Assembly: GCF_030254825.1 (NCBI RefSeq)
Contig: NC_083365.1
Location: 75,147,754-75,211,753, forward strand
Source of the DNA: Meriones unguiculatus
Taxonomy: Eukaryota > Chordata > Mammalia > Rodentia > Muridae
Direction of reading: 5' to 3'
DNA length: 64,000 bases
Position 1 is the stretch's first letter. Each line of letters starts with the position of its first letter. Of the stretch, positions 1 through 10,212 are shown piece by piece. Under the pieces are notes generated by a model. That model had not been told where the DNA came from. It made no database searches and saw only the letters and a program-made list of their open reading frames with translations. Position numbers and translations under genes: made by a program.

Positions 1-862
1 TTATGACTTTTGTGGCTATTGTGAAGGGTGTTGTTTCCCTAATTTCTTTCTCTGCTTTTTTGTCTTTTATATACTGGAGGTCTACTGATTTTTTGAGTTA
101 ATTTTGTATCCAGCCACTTTGCTGAAGGTGTTTATCAGCTATAGGAGTTCCCTGGTAGAAGTTTGGTGATCACTCAGGTATAGTATCATATCATTTGCAA
201 ATCGTGATACTTTGACTTCTTCCTTTCCAATGTATATCCCCTTGATCTCCTTTAATTGTTTTATTGCTCTAGCAAGGACTTCAAGAACTATGTTGAAAAT
301 ATATGGAGAGAGTGGGCAGCCTTGCCTTGTCCCTGATTTCAGTGGGATTGATTTAAGTTTCTCTGCGTTTAGTTTGATGTTGATTATAGGCTTGCTTATA
401 TTGCCTTACTATGTTCACGTATGTGCCTTGTATCCCTAATCACTCCAATACTTTAAAGGTGAATGGATGTTGGATTTTTTTCAAATGCTTTTTCAGCATC
501 TAAGGAGATGTTTATGTGATTTTTCTCCTTCAGTTTGTTTATATGGTGGATCACATTGATGGATTTCCATGTCTTGAACCACCCCTGCATACCTGGGGTG
601 AAGCCTCCTTGGTCATAGTGGATGATATCTTTGATGTGTTCTTGTATTCGGTTTGCAAGTATTTTTGCATCAGTGTTCATAAGGGAGATTGGCCTGATAT
701 TCTCTTTCTTTGTTGGGTCTTGTGAGGTTTAGGTACCAAGGTGCCTATGGCTTCATAAAATGAGTTTGGTAGTGCTCCTACTGTTCCTGTTTTGTGGAAT
801 AGTTAGAAGAGTATTGGTGTTAGCTCTTCTTTGAAGGTCTGTGCTGAAACCATCTGGCCCTG

Positions 863-867
<5 letters not shown>

Positions 868-897
<30 letters not shown>
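868..897. repeat. T30 homopolymer inside L1 ORF2
   Basis: Thirty uninterrupted T residues replace the short T run expected at this point of antisense ORF2 (after the GGGCTC that encodes part of a conserved GPG motif). It is an expansion after insertion. Confidence 0.95.
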
Positions 898-1304
898 CAC
901 ATGGTAGACTTTTGATGACTGCTTCTATTTCCCTAGGGGATATAGGACTATTTAATTGATTTACCTGGTGTTGATGGTGTTGATTCAGCTTTGGCAAGTC
1001 GAATTGATCAAGAAAATAGTCCATTTCATTTAGATTTTAAAATTTTGTGGCATATAGACTTTTGAAGTAAGTTCTAATGATTGTTTGGATTTCCTCAGTG
1101 TCTATAGTTATGTACCTCTTTTCATTTCTGATTTTGTTGATCTGGATAGTGTCTCTCTGCCTTTTAGTTAGTTTGGATAAGGGTTTGTCTATCTTGTTTG
1201 TTGATTTTCTCAACGAACCAGATCTTGGTTTCATTGATTATTCGAATTGTTTTATTTGTTTCTAATTGATTGATTTCAGCCCTGAGTTTAATTATTTCCA
1301 GTCA

Positions 1305-1467
1305 TTCTTCTTCTTCTTCTTCTTCTTCTTCTTCTTCTTCTTCTTCTTCTTCTTCTTCTTCTTCTTCTTCTTCTTCTCCTCCTCCTCCTCCTCCTCCTCC
1401 TCCCCCTCCTCCTCCTCCTGCTCCTCCTCTTCCTCCTGCTCCTCCTCCTCCTCCTCCTCCTCCCCCT
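1305..1467. repeat. Compound (TTC)n(TCC)n tract inside L1 ORF2
   Basis: About 75 bp of TTC repeats run directly into about 90 bp of TCC/CTC repeats. The tract is pure polypyrimidine on this strand and able in principle to form triplex DNA. It sits where ORF2 normally carries a lysine/glutamate-rich stretch, from which it probably expanded. Long Ser, Pro, Arg, Gly or Glu open frames here are artefacts of the repeat. Confidence 0.95.
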
Positions 1468-2469
1468 AGGGCTTTTAGGTGAGTCATTAAGTTTCTTGAA
1501 TGAGATATTTTGAATTTCTTCTTGAAGGCACTTAGTGCTATGAACTTTCCTCTTAGCACTGCTTCTTTGTGTCCCACAAGTTTGGGTATGTTGTGTCTTC
1601 ATTTTTGTTGAATTCTAGGAAGACTTTAATTTCTTTTTTATTTCTCCCCTGACACAGCTGTCATTTAGTATCGAGTTGTTCAGTTTCCATGTCTGTGTAG
1701 GCTTTTGCTATTTCTGTTGTTGTTGAGGTCCAGCTTCAGTCCATGGTGATCAGATAGGATACAAGGGATTTTTTCAATCTTCTTGTATCTCTTGAGGCTT
1801 GCTTTGTGACCAACTATATGGTCTATTTTGGAGAAGGTTCCATGAGATGCTGAGAAGGTAAATTCTTTTGTGTTCGGGTGAAAGGTTCTGTAGATGTCTG
1901 TTAGTTCCATTTGATTCATGACCTCTGTTAGAGTTAATATTTGTGTGTTTAATTTCTGGGTTTTTTTGACCTGTTCTTTGTTGAGGGTGGGGTGTTGTAG
2001 TCTCCCACTATTAATGTGTGGGGATCTATGTGTGGTTTCAGTTTATTAATGTTTCTTTTACAAATGTGGGTGCCCTTTCATTTGAGATATAGATGTTCAG
2101 GATTGTGATGTCTTCCTGGTGGAATTTTTCCTTGATGAGTACGAAGTGTCCTTCCTCATCTCCTTTTATTAATTTTGGTTGAAATTTTTATGACTACTCC
2201 TACTTGCTTCTTGGGTCTGTTTGCTTGGAAAACTGTCTTCCAGCCCTTCACTCTCAGATAATGTCGATCTTTGTGACTTAGGTGTGTTTTTTGTATGCAA
2301 CAGATTGTTGGGTCTTGTTTATGCATCCATTCTGTTAGCCTGTGTCTTATTGTGAATTGAGTCCATTGATATTGAGAGAGATTAATGACATTGGCTGTTA
2401 GATCCTTTGATTTTGATGTTGGCTGTGGTCATAAGGTTGTGTGTTTGGTTGCTTTTTGTTTTACTGTAG

Positions 2470-3545
2470 TAAGGTTAATTATTTCCTGTGTTTTCTTGAA
2501 AGTAGCTAGTTTTCTTGGGTTGTATTTTTCCTTCTAGTATCTTCTGTAATGCTGGATTTTGTGTAGATATTGTTGAAATTTGTTTTTGTCATTGAATATC
2601 TTGTTTTCTCCGTCTATGAGGACTGAGAGTTTTGCAGGGTATATTAGCCCGGGCTGACATCTGTGTTCTCTTAAGGTCTGCATGATATCCGTCCAGGCCC
2701 TTCTGGCTTTCATAGTTCTGTTGAGAAGTCAGGTGTGATTCTGATGGGTTTGCCATTATAGGTTACTTGCCCTTTTTCCCTTGCAGCTTTTAGTATTTTT
2801 TTCTTTGTTCTGTATACTTACTGTTTTGATTATTATGTGGCAGGAGGATCTTCTTTTCTCGTCTAATTTATTGGGTCCTCTTGTATGCTTATAGGTCTCT
2901 CCTTTAAGTTGGGGAAATTTTCTTCAATGATTTTATTGAAAATATTTTCTGGGCCTTGGAGGAAGGAATCTTCTTTTTCCTTTATTCCTATTACTTTTAG
3001 GTTTTTTTTTTTCTTTTCATGTTGTTCTGGATTTCTTGGATGGTTTGGGTCAGGAATATTTTAGATTTATCATTTTCTTTGATGGATACATCGATTTCTT
3101 CCATTGTATCTTCCACACCTGAGATTCTTTTTCTATCCCTTGCAGTCTGTTGGTTATGCTTACCTCTGTAGTTCCTGTTTTCTTTCTTAAGTTCTTCCTC
3201 TTCATGATTTCCTGTTTGTGTTTTCTTTAATTTTTCCAATTCTATCTTCATATCTTAAATCATTTTGTTGATTTCTTTCACCTGTCTCACTGTATTTTCC
3301 TGTTTTTCCTTCAATTCCTTCACCTGTTTGTTTGAACTTTCCTCTGTTTCTTTTATTTCTTTCAGTGATCTAATCATTTCCTCTCTGAAGCCAGAAACTG
3401 TTTGGCTGCATCTTCCTGTATTTCTTTATGGGTGAATTTATCTTCCTCTAATTCTTTGTGCATTTTATTTGTTTCCTGCATTAACCTCTTCATAAGCATA
3501 GATGGAAGGTCAACTTCTTGAATTTCACTTAGGTTAGGGTATCCA
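2470..3545 (-). pseudogene. L1 ORF1 remnant (RNA-binding coiled-coil protein)
   Basis: L1 ORF1p trimerises and packages L1 RNA. The minus-strand piece at 3251-2997 shows a charged coiled-coil and the family stretch ISGVEDTMEEIDVSIKEN, followed by an LTQTIQEIQNNMKR-like segment, which is the junction into the RRM domain. Further 3', DNA at about 2760-2640 encodes the conserved arginine-rich C-terminal domain (antisense of a KARRAWTDIMQTLREH-type region), but in shifted frames. The N-terminal part reads an EVDLPSMLMKRL-like stretch near 3510. It is broken by stops and frameshifts. Confidence 0.85.
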
Positions 3546-3559
3546 GGGCTACTTGCCCC

Positions 3560-4955
3560 TGGATACCTGGGTTCTGGGATGCCATATTGCTTTGCCTTTT
3601 GTTGGTTGTGCTTTTATGCCACCTCTACCCATCTGGATGTCTCAGGTGTTGTCTGTTAATTTCTGGTGCCTGCTGGGGTCCTGGGGTGGGGAGAATCCCC
3701 TTGGCAGGGTTTTAAAGGAGATCTCCTCAGTTTTTTTTGGTGTAGTAAACTGAATAGTGGTGCTTCTCATGAATTGTCACAGTTCACCTCTGGCATATGG
3801 ACCTATGTGATAACTGTGGTGCTTAGGAAGGCTCTCCTCTCATCAGAAGTCCTGGAGATGGCTGCCCTGCTGCTGGGTTTCTTGCCCTGAATTTAGTAAG
3901 CAGCAGCTGCTGCTCTGAAGCTGTATTTGCTGGGCACAGCCCTTGTGAAGAACCATAGAGTCCCATGGTTTCGTCAGTTTAGCTAGGGATAACTGGTCAC
4001 ACTTTGGAGCTGTATCTGAGGGCTGCTCCAATGGCTCTCAGGTTTTTGTAGGTCTGAAGTTGCAGCTGTGTGCCCCAGTGTCCTAGCTATAATCAATGGC
4101 AGGTGAGCATGGCACTCATGCCTGCAGTAGAAGGCCAGAGCCTAGAGCCTGCATGAACCCAGAAACTCTTCTGTAGCTGGGTGTCTTGAGCGTTGGACCT
4201 CATGTTTTCCCTGCTGTGGGGTTTCCTATTGACAGGGACACCCAGACTGTGGTGTTTTGGGGACCACAGTTCTGTCTGGGATGGCAATAGAACAGGCAGG
4301 CACAGGAGTGTGGCTCTGTCTTGCTGGCGATTGGGCACCTGGGTGTCTATAGAAACCTGGGAACTTTTCCCAAGAACTTTTTGTAGGGAGCAGGGGTGTC
4401 GGCTGCATGCTCTGAGGTCAGACCTGCTGTTCCCCTCACTATGGGTTTCCACCCGCCAGAGAAACTCAGTCTCTGGTGCCCTGGGGCCCACAGTTCTATC
4501 TGGGGCAGCAAGTCAGGTGTCCAGGCAGGACTCTGTGCTGGCGCCTGTGTGCCCCGCTCTGGGCTGGCTGCTGGGTGTCTGATGGACCCCTGATCTTTTC
4601 CATGGATTGTCTGGGTGACCTAAGGTCAATCCAGATCGTTTTCTGCACCGTGGGGTTTTCTCTCGACTGGAAATCCCATTCTCTGGTGTTGTGGGGCCCA
4701 CAGTTCAGACTGGGACAGTGATCAGAGCATGCTGGCGTGTGGCTCTGGGCTGGCGACCAAGCACCTGGTGGACCCGGGAACTCTTCTGTGGTTTAGCTGG
4801 GTGACCTGAAGCTGATTGGATCCCACACCGTGGGGTATCCTCTCACCTGGGAAACACAATTGCTGGTGTTTTAGGACCCAGAGTTCTGTCTGCAGATCCT
4901 GCTGTGCTGCTGTTCAGAAAAGTGCCTCAGTTTCTCTTATGTACTGTATCCTGTC
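3560..4955 (-). promoter_or_regulatory. L1 5' UTR with about four tandem promoter-type monomers
   Basis: A GC-rich region upstream of ORF1. The phrase GGTGNNNTGGGGCCCACAGT recurs, diverged, starting at 4251, 4475, 4685 and 4864, giving spacings of 224, 210 and 179 bp. Each unit also carries a GGGAACTCTTC-like and a GCTGGGTGACCT-like stretch. Tandem 5' monomers acting as internal promoters are established for rodent L1s. Whether these drive transcription is inference. Open frames across this region on both strands (for example 4193-4582 plus) are compositional and not genes. Confidence 0.7.
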
Positions 4956-4962
4956 TGGCTTT

Positions 4963-5575
4963 GTATTAGTTATCTTTGCTTGTTGCTAAAGAAAACTCAC
5001 AAAAACGATTTAAGGAAAGAGGTGGTTACTTCTGCTTGCATCTTAGGATACGGTCTATCATGACAGAGAAGTCAAGGCTGCATGAGCGTGCATTCTGGTC
5101 ACACTGCATCTACACGTGGGAAACAGAGGGCGATTAACATTGGTGCACACTTTCACTGTTTTATTCAGCTTAGAACCCAAGCCTGCGGGATGATGTGTGC
5201 ATTTAGGATGGGTCTTCCCACTTCTAATTTATTAACTACTGATTTTTATCATACACACATGTGTGTATGGGGGATTTCCTATGGTGTTTATCCACCATGT
5301 ATACACTGCATCCCCAGAGGCTAAAGAGAACGCTGGATGCTTGGACCTGGAGTTGAACGTGGTGTGAGCCACTGTGTGGCTGCGTGGGTGGACCTGCACC
5401 TGGGGCCTCCTTGGCAGCATATGCCCTCAACTGCTGGGCCATTTCCTCATGCTCAGATCTTTCTGCTTATGTGACTGGTTCTAGAAGCCCCCTCAGAGAC
5501 ATGCCCGGAGATCTGTCTCCCTAGGTGATTCTAGGTCCTGTAAGGCTGACCGTCAGCATGAACCAAGGGTGAAAC
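4963..5575 (-). mobile_element. Old rodent interspersed repeat (URR1/MaLR-like), split by a B2
   Basis: The left part (4963-5260) reads TATTAGTTATCTTTGCTTGTTGC and then the sequence expected of this family; the right part (5480-5575) resumes with ACATGCCCGGAGATCTGTCT and ends in a CTGTAAGGCTGACCGTCAGC-like terminus. It is the same family as 6056-6478 and, in the other orientation, 30190-30545 and 55735-56130. I am unsure whether the correct class is MaLR LTR or a hAT-type URR repeat. Confidence 0.6.
5262..5455 (-). mobile_element. B2 SINE inserted in the older repeat
   Basis: Antisense B2, read on the plus strand as tail (CATACACACATGTGTGTATG), then a diverged body and the head CAACTGCTGGGCCATTTCCTC. 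B2 is a tRNA-derived Pol III retroposon. It interrupts the repeat at 4963-5575 and so postdates it. Confidence 0.75.
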
Positions 5576-6055
5576 ATCACTGGGATGATTAAAAGGTTTG
5601 CAGTGACCCTGGGCGGCATGAGGGAGCACTCCCGAGCTGATCCTCATCTTTACCGCCACAACCACAGGTGCAGGAAAAAGAAAAAGAAAAACAACAATAG
5701 AATAACTGGAGCCCTGATGTGGGCAGGAGGTCCCTCCAGGCAGGTGACAGGTCATGCACTGGTGGTGTCCGTCCAGAGTAAAACGCCAGTGGCATGAGGT
5801 GAAGTGAGAGAAACAGACGGCTTAAAGAAGAAGATTGCATAGAATGCTATCAGGTTGGGTTTCACTGGACATGGAACCAACGTGTCTGCTCATCGACAGG
5901 GCATCATCATCTCAGGGGGACCAGATGTGTTTTATTTCCATCTCCACTGCAGGATTATCCCTTAGAATGAGGACATGCCTCCTGAGGTGGAAGTTCTCCA
6001 GGAAATCTCTGATGAAGCCATCACACATCCGTGAGATGATACTCCATCAACTACG
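5576..6055. other. No recognised feature
   Basis: Unique-looking DNA with a short A-rich GAAAAAGAAAAAGAAAAACAAC stretch near 5670-5695. Short open frames exist on both strands but none resembles a known protein. Confidence 0.5.
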
Positions 6056-6478
6056 CTTTGTTCTAGTTTCATTGCTGTTGTGATAAAACGCTCTGACAAA
6101 TAAGATACATGAGGAAGGAGGGGTTTATAATCTCAGGTTACAGAAAATTTCTGTGCAAAAATGAAGACAAGAACTTGCTACAGCTAGTCACACGTGTCTG
6201 GGAGTCAAAAGCAGAGCGAAATGAGAGAGAGCATGCATGTTCACCTGCTCGCCTGTGCTCAGCGCACTTTCTCTACTATTGTAGAGTTCGGACCCTCCGC
6301 CCAGGAAACGGTGCCATCTACAGCGGGACGCAGAACTTCACACATAGATTAGCTTAATTTAAGCAACATAGACGTGCCCATCAGCCAGCCCACAATCTCT
6401 CACTCAGGATCTCTCCCCAAGTGGCTCTGGGTTGTGTCAGGTGGACAGATAAAGTTGACCATCACATTTCCTTCAACA
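6056..6478 (-). mobile_element. Second copy of the URR1/MaLR-like repeat
   Basis: Starts TTGTTCTAGTTTCATTGCTG and TGTGATAAAACGCTCTGAC, and ends GTTGTGTCAGGTGGACAG followed by GACCATCACA. These are the two ends expected of the same family as 4963-5575, in the same orientation about 500 bp away, with no B2 inside. Confidence 0.6.
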
Positions 6479-7407
6479 GCTGATTACACTATCAGCTTCT
6501 TGCTTCCTTACCTGTGTCTGAAGGACCAGGTTCCTCTGTGTTCTCAGCTCATGCACAGCAGTGTCTAACATAGCCTTCCTCCAGTCGATCCTGAGGAGCC
6601 TCACCTGGGCCCTTTCTGTTGCAGTATTTGGTTTTGACTCATTTCTTGATAAGGAAGGCTCACGTCTGCAATGTTGAGTCTGGTCCTATTCTTGGCCTTA
6701 TCTCTAGCCTTATCTCTTGTTCCACATGGCTGTCTGGGATAATGGGGAAATAAAAACACATTTCTGTATCCAAACCATGCAGACACTCATAGCCACTCTC
6801 TGTGTATTACTCCATCAGTGCCCAGGGTTGACTTGGTTCATCCATAATTTTACCTCTAACTCCTGAAGCTCACCTCGGGTATGGCCATAACAAATGGGGC
6901 AGAGACAAAGACATAAACAGATCAAATTAAACAATTGTCATCCCACTGCCACATCTGGCTCCTGTTTTAATGATTGATTTCTGTAGAATAGACCTTCTCT
7001 TTAACATGGTGCATTTATCTGAATAACCTAGCCATCAGAGACAATCATGAGCTTCATAAAACAAGAGAAGGCACATTAATGTTCACAAGCATAGCCGATA
7101 CCTAGCCATTCATTCTGGTTTATTTTATTCTCTATGAGTTTATATCTTCCATTGGTGATAAATTAAAGCTCACTTTCAAATAGTTCTCATTCCCCCATGG
7201 CTGTTTTTATGTGTTATAATGAAAGGCTCAGCAGTCACCTTTCATTGTGCTCTTTTGACATGCTGGCATAATGATGAGACCCCCCCCTTGCACTTCCATG
7301 TCATCATTTGAGCCAGCTATAGTATGTGCACGTTTATGGACTAGAACCCTGATGCTCCAGGGCATCAGGCCATCTCCCCAAAGTTGCCCCTCAAAGAAGT
7401 AGCACAG
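6479..7407. other. Unique sequence, no gene seen
   Basis: No repeat family, splice-framed exon or long open frame recognised. There is a C9 run near 7281. Confidence 0.5.
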
Positions 7408-7640
7408 GATTAGAGAGATGACTCAGCGGTTGGGAGCACATTCTGTCGTTCCAGATGACCTGAGCTCAATTCCAAGCGTTAGGTGACACACAGCCCCCAG
7501 CGACTCCAGCACCAAAGGATCTGATGCCCTCCCTGGCCTCCATGGGCATTGCACACATATGCATGCACAGACCTACACACAGACACCCATATACTCAACT
7601 AAAAATAAAGATATAATACAAATAAAGATACAATGAAAGT
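7408..7640 (+). mobile_element. B2 SINE
   Basis: Head GAGAGATGACTCAGCGGTTG (tRNA-like A box region), then GATGACCTGAGCTCAATTCC (B box region), GATCTGATGCCCTCCCTGGC and a CA-rich then A-rich tail with AATAAAGATA. Confidence 0.9.
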
Positions 7641-8178
7641 CTGCCTTTAGGATTTAAAATCCAGGATTTCCTTGGAAGGTTTCAGAGACCATCCTCTGTG
7701 TTCCGTACAGCTGGCCCACATATCAGTGCCAATGACTGAAATATCTCAGCAAGAAAATCCCAGTGTTTTGTGCTCACATGGAGAATTTATTACAGTGGGC
7801 TTTGCTCTGACATGAGAACATATCATTGCATGTCTGAGCTCTTCATGCCACACATTCACAGGTCGATTCCATGGGCCTGACCCGCCCATGGACCGTTCAG
7901 GATGGTGATTGTGCTTTCCCACTGGTTTCTCATGCAGAGGTCAGCATTCCTGCGGTTCAGTGGGTGCTGTGCCGGTACCATGTCTTTCAGCATCATTTCT
8001 CTAAAGCACCCCAACCCCACATCTCCCATTTGCTCAGTCCCCGTGCACCTCAGAACCTTGATCTTCCATCTATTCAACTCAGAAGGTGTCTGCACTTCAA
8101 AACCAATGCACACCAGTTGATTTAAATTTTTCATATTAAATCACATTTATTTATTTTAATTTTTACCACTTTTGTAAA
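7641..8178. other. Unique sequence, no gene seen
   Basis: Short overlapping frames at 7856-8134 on both strands are unrelated to families I know. The last 50 bp are AT-rich, next to the ERV fragment. Confidence 0.5.
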
Positions 8179-8187
8179 TTTTTTTTT

Positions 8188-8444
8188 CAATGCAGTTTAT
8201 TCAGGAACCTTGAACAATCTTCTGACCCTGGGGAAAGCCAGCCCACAGCTTAAATAGCCTCTGGGTAGCCAACCCCAGCGTGCCATGTGGGCAATGCAGA
8301 TAGGTCAACATACATGGAAGCAAGCCAGATCCTCAGCCTTAGCCAAATGTGGAGTTGTTCGTGACAGAGAGCACTCACCATCGGGAAGGTGGAAGGCAGA
8401 AACCAGCTCCATCTTTAAGGCGCGGCATTACGCAGCTCTCTACA
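8188..8444 (-). mobile_element. ERV LTR, apparently ending just after its poly(A) signal
   Basis: Begins with TG directly after the polypurine tract. It contains a TATTTAA box (8256-8250) and an AATAAA signal (8201-8196). Eight bases past the signal the LTR gives way to A9 (8187-8179) and AT-rich DNA, with no U5 that I can recognise. Either U5 was lost or the copy derives from a polyadenylated transcript. Confidence 0.7.
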
Positions 8445-8705
8445 GTTCCCCCTTTTTGTTTTAGACGCATCAGGCAAGAGTAGAGGTCTGATCTCTGATA
8501 TTAGAAATAAATTGGGACTTTGTACTGATGTTCATTTAGGTGTCATCCACCCAAAGAGCATCAGACCCATCCGATACCTTTTTCTCAGAGGCGGGACCTG
8601 GGGCATCAACCCGCATGCAATCAGACATGCTCTTCTCTGGGTCGAAAGCACCTGACCCTGAGTGCAGTGCTTAGCCTTGCATCCTGAGCGTAACATTTTA
8701 GCTTT

Positions 8706-9030
8706 TTATGGTAGCCAACCATGCTTGGGGAGACTGTCCTGCTTCAATGGCTGTAAGGCCTGAATGGTCATGGCTGCATTACGCTGTTGTGAGACTCTAA
8801 TCTTGCATATATACCACAGGCAAACCAAGGAGACCAACACCAGAAGGCCTGCTAACGCTCCCATGCCCGCCCATTCCTTCAGATGATTCATGGCTGCAGC
8901 AATCCATGATGATAATCCTGTGGCTAGTCCTGCGTCCACTCTGGTAGAATTTACCGTGACAATGGCCACTCACAGCTGCTCCATCGTAGTATCGAATTCT
9001 CCAGTCCAATTACCTAAAATATTGCTAGAC
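8706..9030 (-). pseudogene. ERV env transmembrane-subunit remnant
   Basis: The longest open piece (8969-8706, 87 codons) contains an ectodomain stretch with an NST glycosylation site, a hydrophobic span of about 20 residues rich in Leu and Val (the membrane anchor), then a basic-to-neutral cytoplasmic tail ending in a stop just before the leader to the polypurine tract. The same frame extends about 20 codons further upstream but is cut by TGA at 8970-8972 and by two TAA codons near 9035. Length, hydrophobic profile and position upstream of the LTR support env TM of a class II ERV. Surface subunit and fusion peptide are missing, so it is non-functional. Confidence 0.78.
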
Positions 9031-9040
9031 AATTGTTTAG

Positions 9041-9271
9041 ACAGATTTTATTAATCTTTTATGAATTCCTTGCAATGTGTTTTCATCTTGACTCCTCCCT
9101 TTTACTCCTCCCGTATCTACCCCACCCCTTTATCCCCCAACTTTGTATCCACTTTTTCAAAACTTGATAAGCCACTGACTAAAATTTGTGCTGCTCGTGT
9201 ACTTCTGGTTGTGAGCCACTGGGGTATGGTCGGTGTACTGGGAACCAAAGCCTGAAAGAAAATGAACTCTC
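9041..9271 (-). mobile_element. Lx-type L1 3' UTR, left half (split by younger L1s)
   Basis: Antisense Lx 3' UTR sequence (TTTTATTAATCTTTTATGAA, then GAGCCACTGGGGTATGGTCG and GAAAGAAAATGAACTCTC). It continues after the insertion stack at 12665. Confidence 0.65.
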
Positions 9272-10212
9272 GTAATAGCCAGAACCTGGAAACCACCAGA
9301 TGCCCCTCTTCAGAGGAGGGTATACAAAAACTGTGGTGCATTTATACAACGAATACTACTCAGCAATTAAAAACAAGTAAATCACAAAATTTGCAGGCAA
9401 ATGGTGGGAAATAGAAAAATCATCCTGAGTGAGGTATCCCAGAAGCAGAAAGACACACATGGTATGTTCTCACTCATAAGTGGATATTAGATATATAATA
9501 TAAGATAAACATACTAAAATCTGTACACCTAAAGAAGCTAAGCAAGGAGGACCCTGGGTAAGATGATCAATCCTCATGCAGAAAGACAAATGGGATAGAC
9601 ATCAGAAGAGGGATAAAACAGGGGATAGGACAGGAGCCTGCCACAGAGGGCCTCTGGAAGATTCTACCCAGCAGGGTATTGAAGCAGATGCTATGACTCA
9701 TAGGAAAACTTTGGACAGAGTGCAGGGAATCATATGGAATAAGGGGGAGATTGAAAGACCTGGAGTGGACAGGAGCTCCACAAGAAGAGCAACAGAACCA
9801 GGGGTCTGGGCCCAGGGGTCTTTTCTTAGACTGATACTCCAACCAAGGACCATACATAAAGATAACCTAGAACCCCAGCACAGATATAGCACATGGCAGC
9901 TCAGTCTCCAAGTGGGTTCTCTAGTAATGGGAAGAGGGACTGCCTCTGACATGAACTGATTGGCCTGCTGTTTGATCACCTCCCTCTGATTGGGGAGCAG
10001 CCTTACCAGGCCACAGAGGAAAATAATCCAACCAGTCCTGATGAGACCTGATAGGCTAAGGTCAGATGGAAGGGGAGGAGGACCTTCCCTATCAGTGGAC
10101 TTAAGGAGGGGCCTGAGAGGTGATGAGGAAAGGAGGGTAAGATTGGGAGGGAATGAGGAAGGAGGCTACTGCTTGGATACAAATGAATAAACTGTAATTA
10201 ATGAAATAATTA
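9272..10212 (+). mobile_element. 5'-truncated L1 (ORF2 C-terminus and 3' UTR)
   Basis: Starts in ORF2 at the conserved IARIWK-type segment (TAATAGCCAGAACCTGGAAA) and runs through the 3' UTR to the terminus GGATACAAATGAATAAACTG near 10200. The left flank AGAAAATGAACTCTC (9257-9271) recurs with two changes at 12665-12679, which I read as its target duplication, now separated by a second L1 inserted in its tail. Open frames in the 3' UTR are not genes. Confidence 0.88.

Larger units (their letters stand above)
1..2432 (-). pseudogene. L1 ORF2 remnant (endonuclease and reverse transcriptase)
   Basis: ORF2 encodes the endonuclease that nicks the target and the reverse transcriptase that copies L1 RNA. 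Seen in minus-strand fragments: an endonuclease piece (1919-1680) with the family motif SDHHGL; a linker piece (1234-1037) with KINKIDKP-like and NKIRNEK residues; the segment before the RT fingers (1024-803) with LNSPISPREIEAVI; and an RT piece (680-453) with FTPGMQGW and SLDAEKAF. The start is ATG at 2430-2432, but the frame slips within about 15 codons, before the conserved SLNINGLNS-type stretch. A T30 tract and a long TTC/TCC tract interrupt it further. The C-terminal third lies outside the window. It cannot encode a working protein. Confidence 0.93.
1..4955 (-). mobile_element. LINE-1 retrotransposon, antisense, 3' end beyond window
   Basis: Read on the minus strand, the segment runs 5' UTR (about 4955-3560), ORF1 (about 3545-2470), ORF2 start (ATG at 2430-2432), endonuclease and then reverse transcriptase up to the window edge. 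L1 retrotransposes its own RNA by target-primed reverse transcription. Frames are broken many times, so this copy is dead. Its 5' end abuts another old repeat at about 4960. The fact that ORF1 and a 5' UTR survive makes it the most complete L1 here; every other copy is 5'-truncated or inverted. The segments between the decayed frames are recognisable L1 DNA too. Confidence 0.95.
8179..9040 (-). mobile_element. Class II endogenous retrovirus fragment: env 3' end, polypurine tract, LTR
   Basis: On the minus strand the order is env transmembrane tail (about 9030-8706), a 250 bp leader, a polypurine tract AAAAAGGGGG (8457-8448), then an LTR beginning TGTAGAGAGC at 8444. This order matches the 3' end of a betaretrovirus-like (ERVK) provirus. 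Everything upstream of the env tail is absent, and older Lx L1 DNA starts at about 9041. It is a fossil fragment with no capacity to make virus. Confidence 0.8.

Noticed and set aside
1266..1602. Poly-Ser, poly-Pro, poly-Arg and Gly/Glu open frames
   Set aside because: Produced by the TTC/TCC tract inside a dead L1.
4093..4721. Overlapping frames of up to 132 codons on both strands
   Set aside because: They lie in the GC-rich L1 5' UTR monomers, recur with the monomer and are open on both strands; compositional.
7408..7480. tRNA-like A and B box sequences
   Set aside because: These are Pol III boxes of a B2 SINE, not a tRNA gene; no cloverleaf.
8706..9030. A domesticated env gene
   Set aside because: Only the anchor and tail remain, with stops just upstream; no surface subunit, fusion peptide or start.
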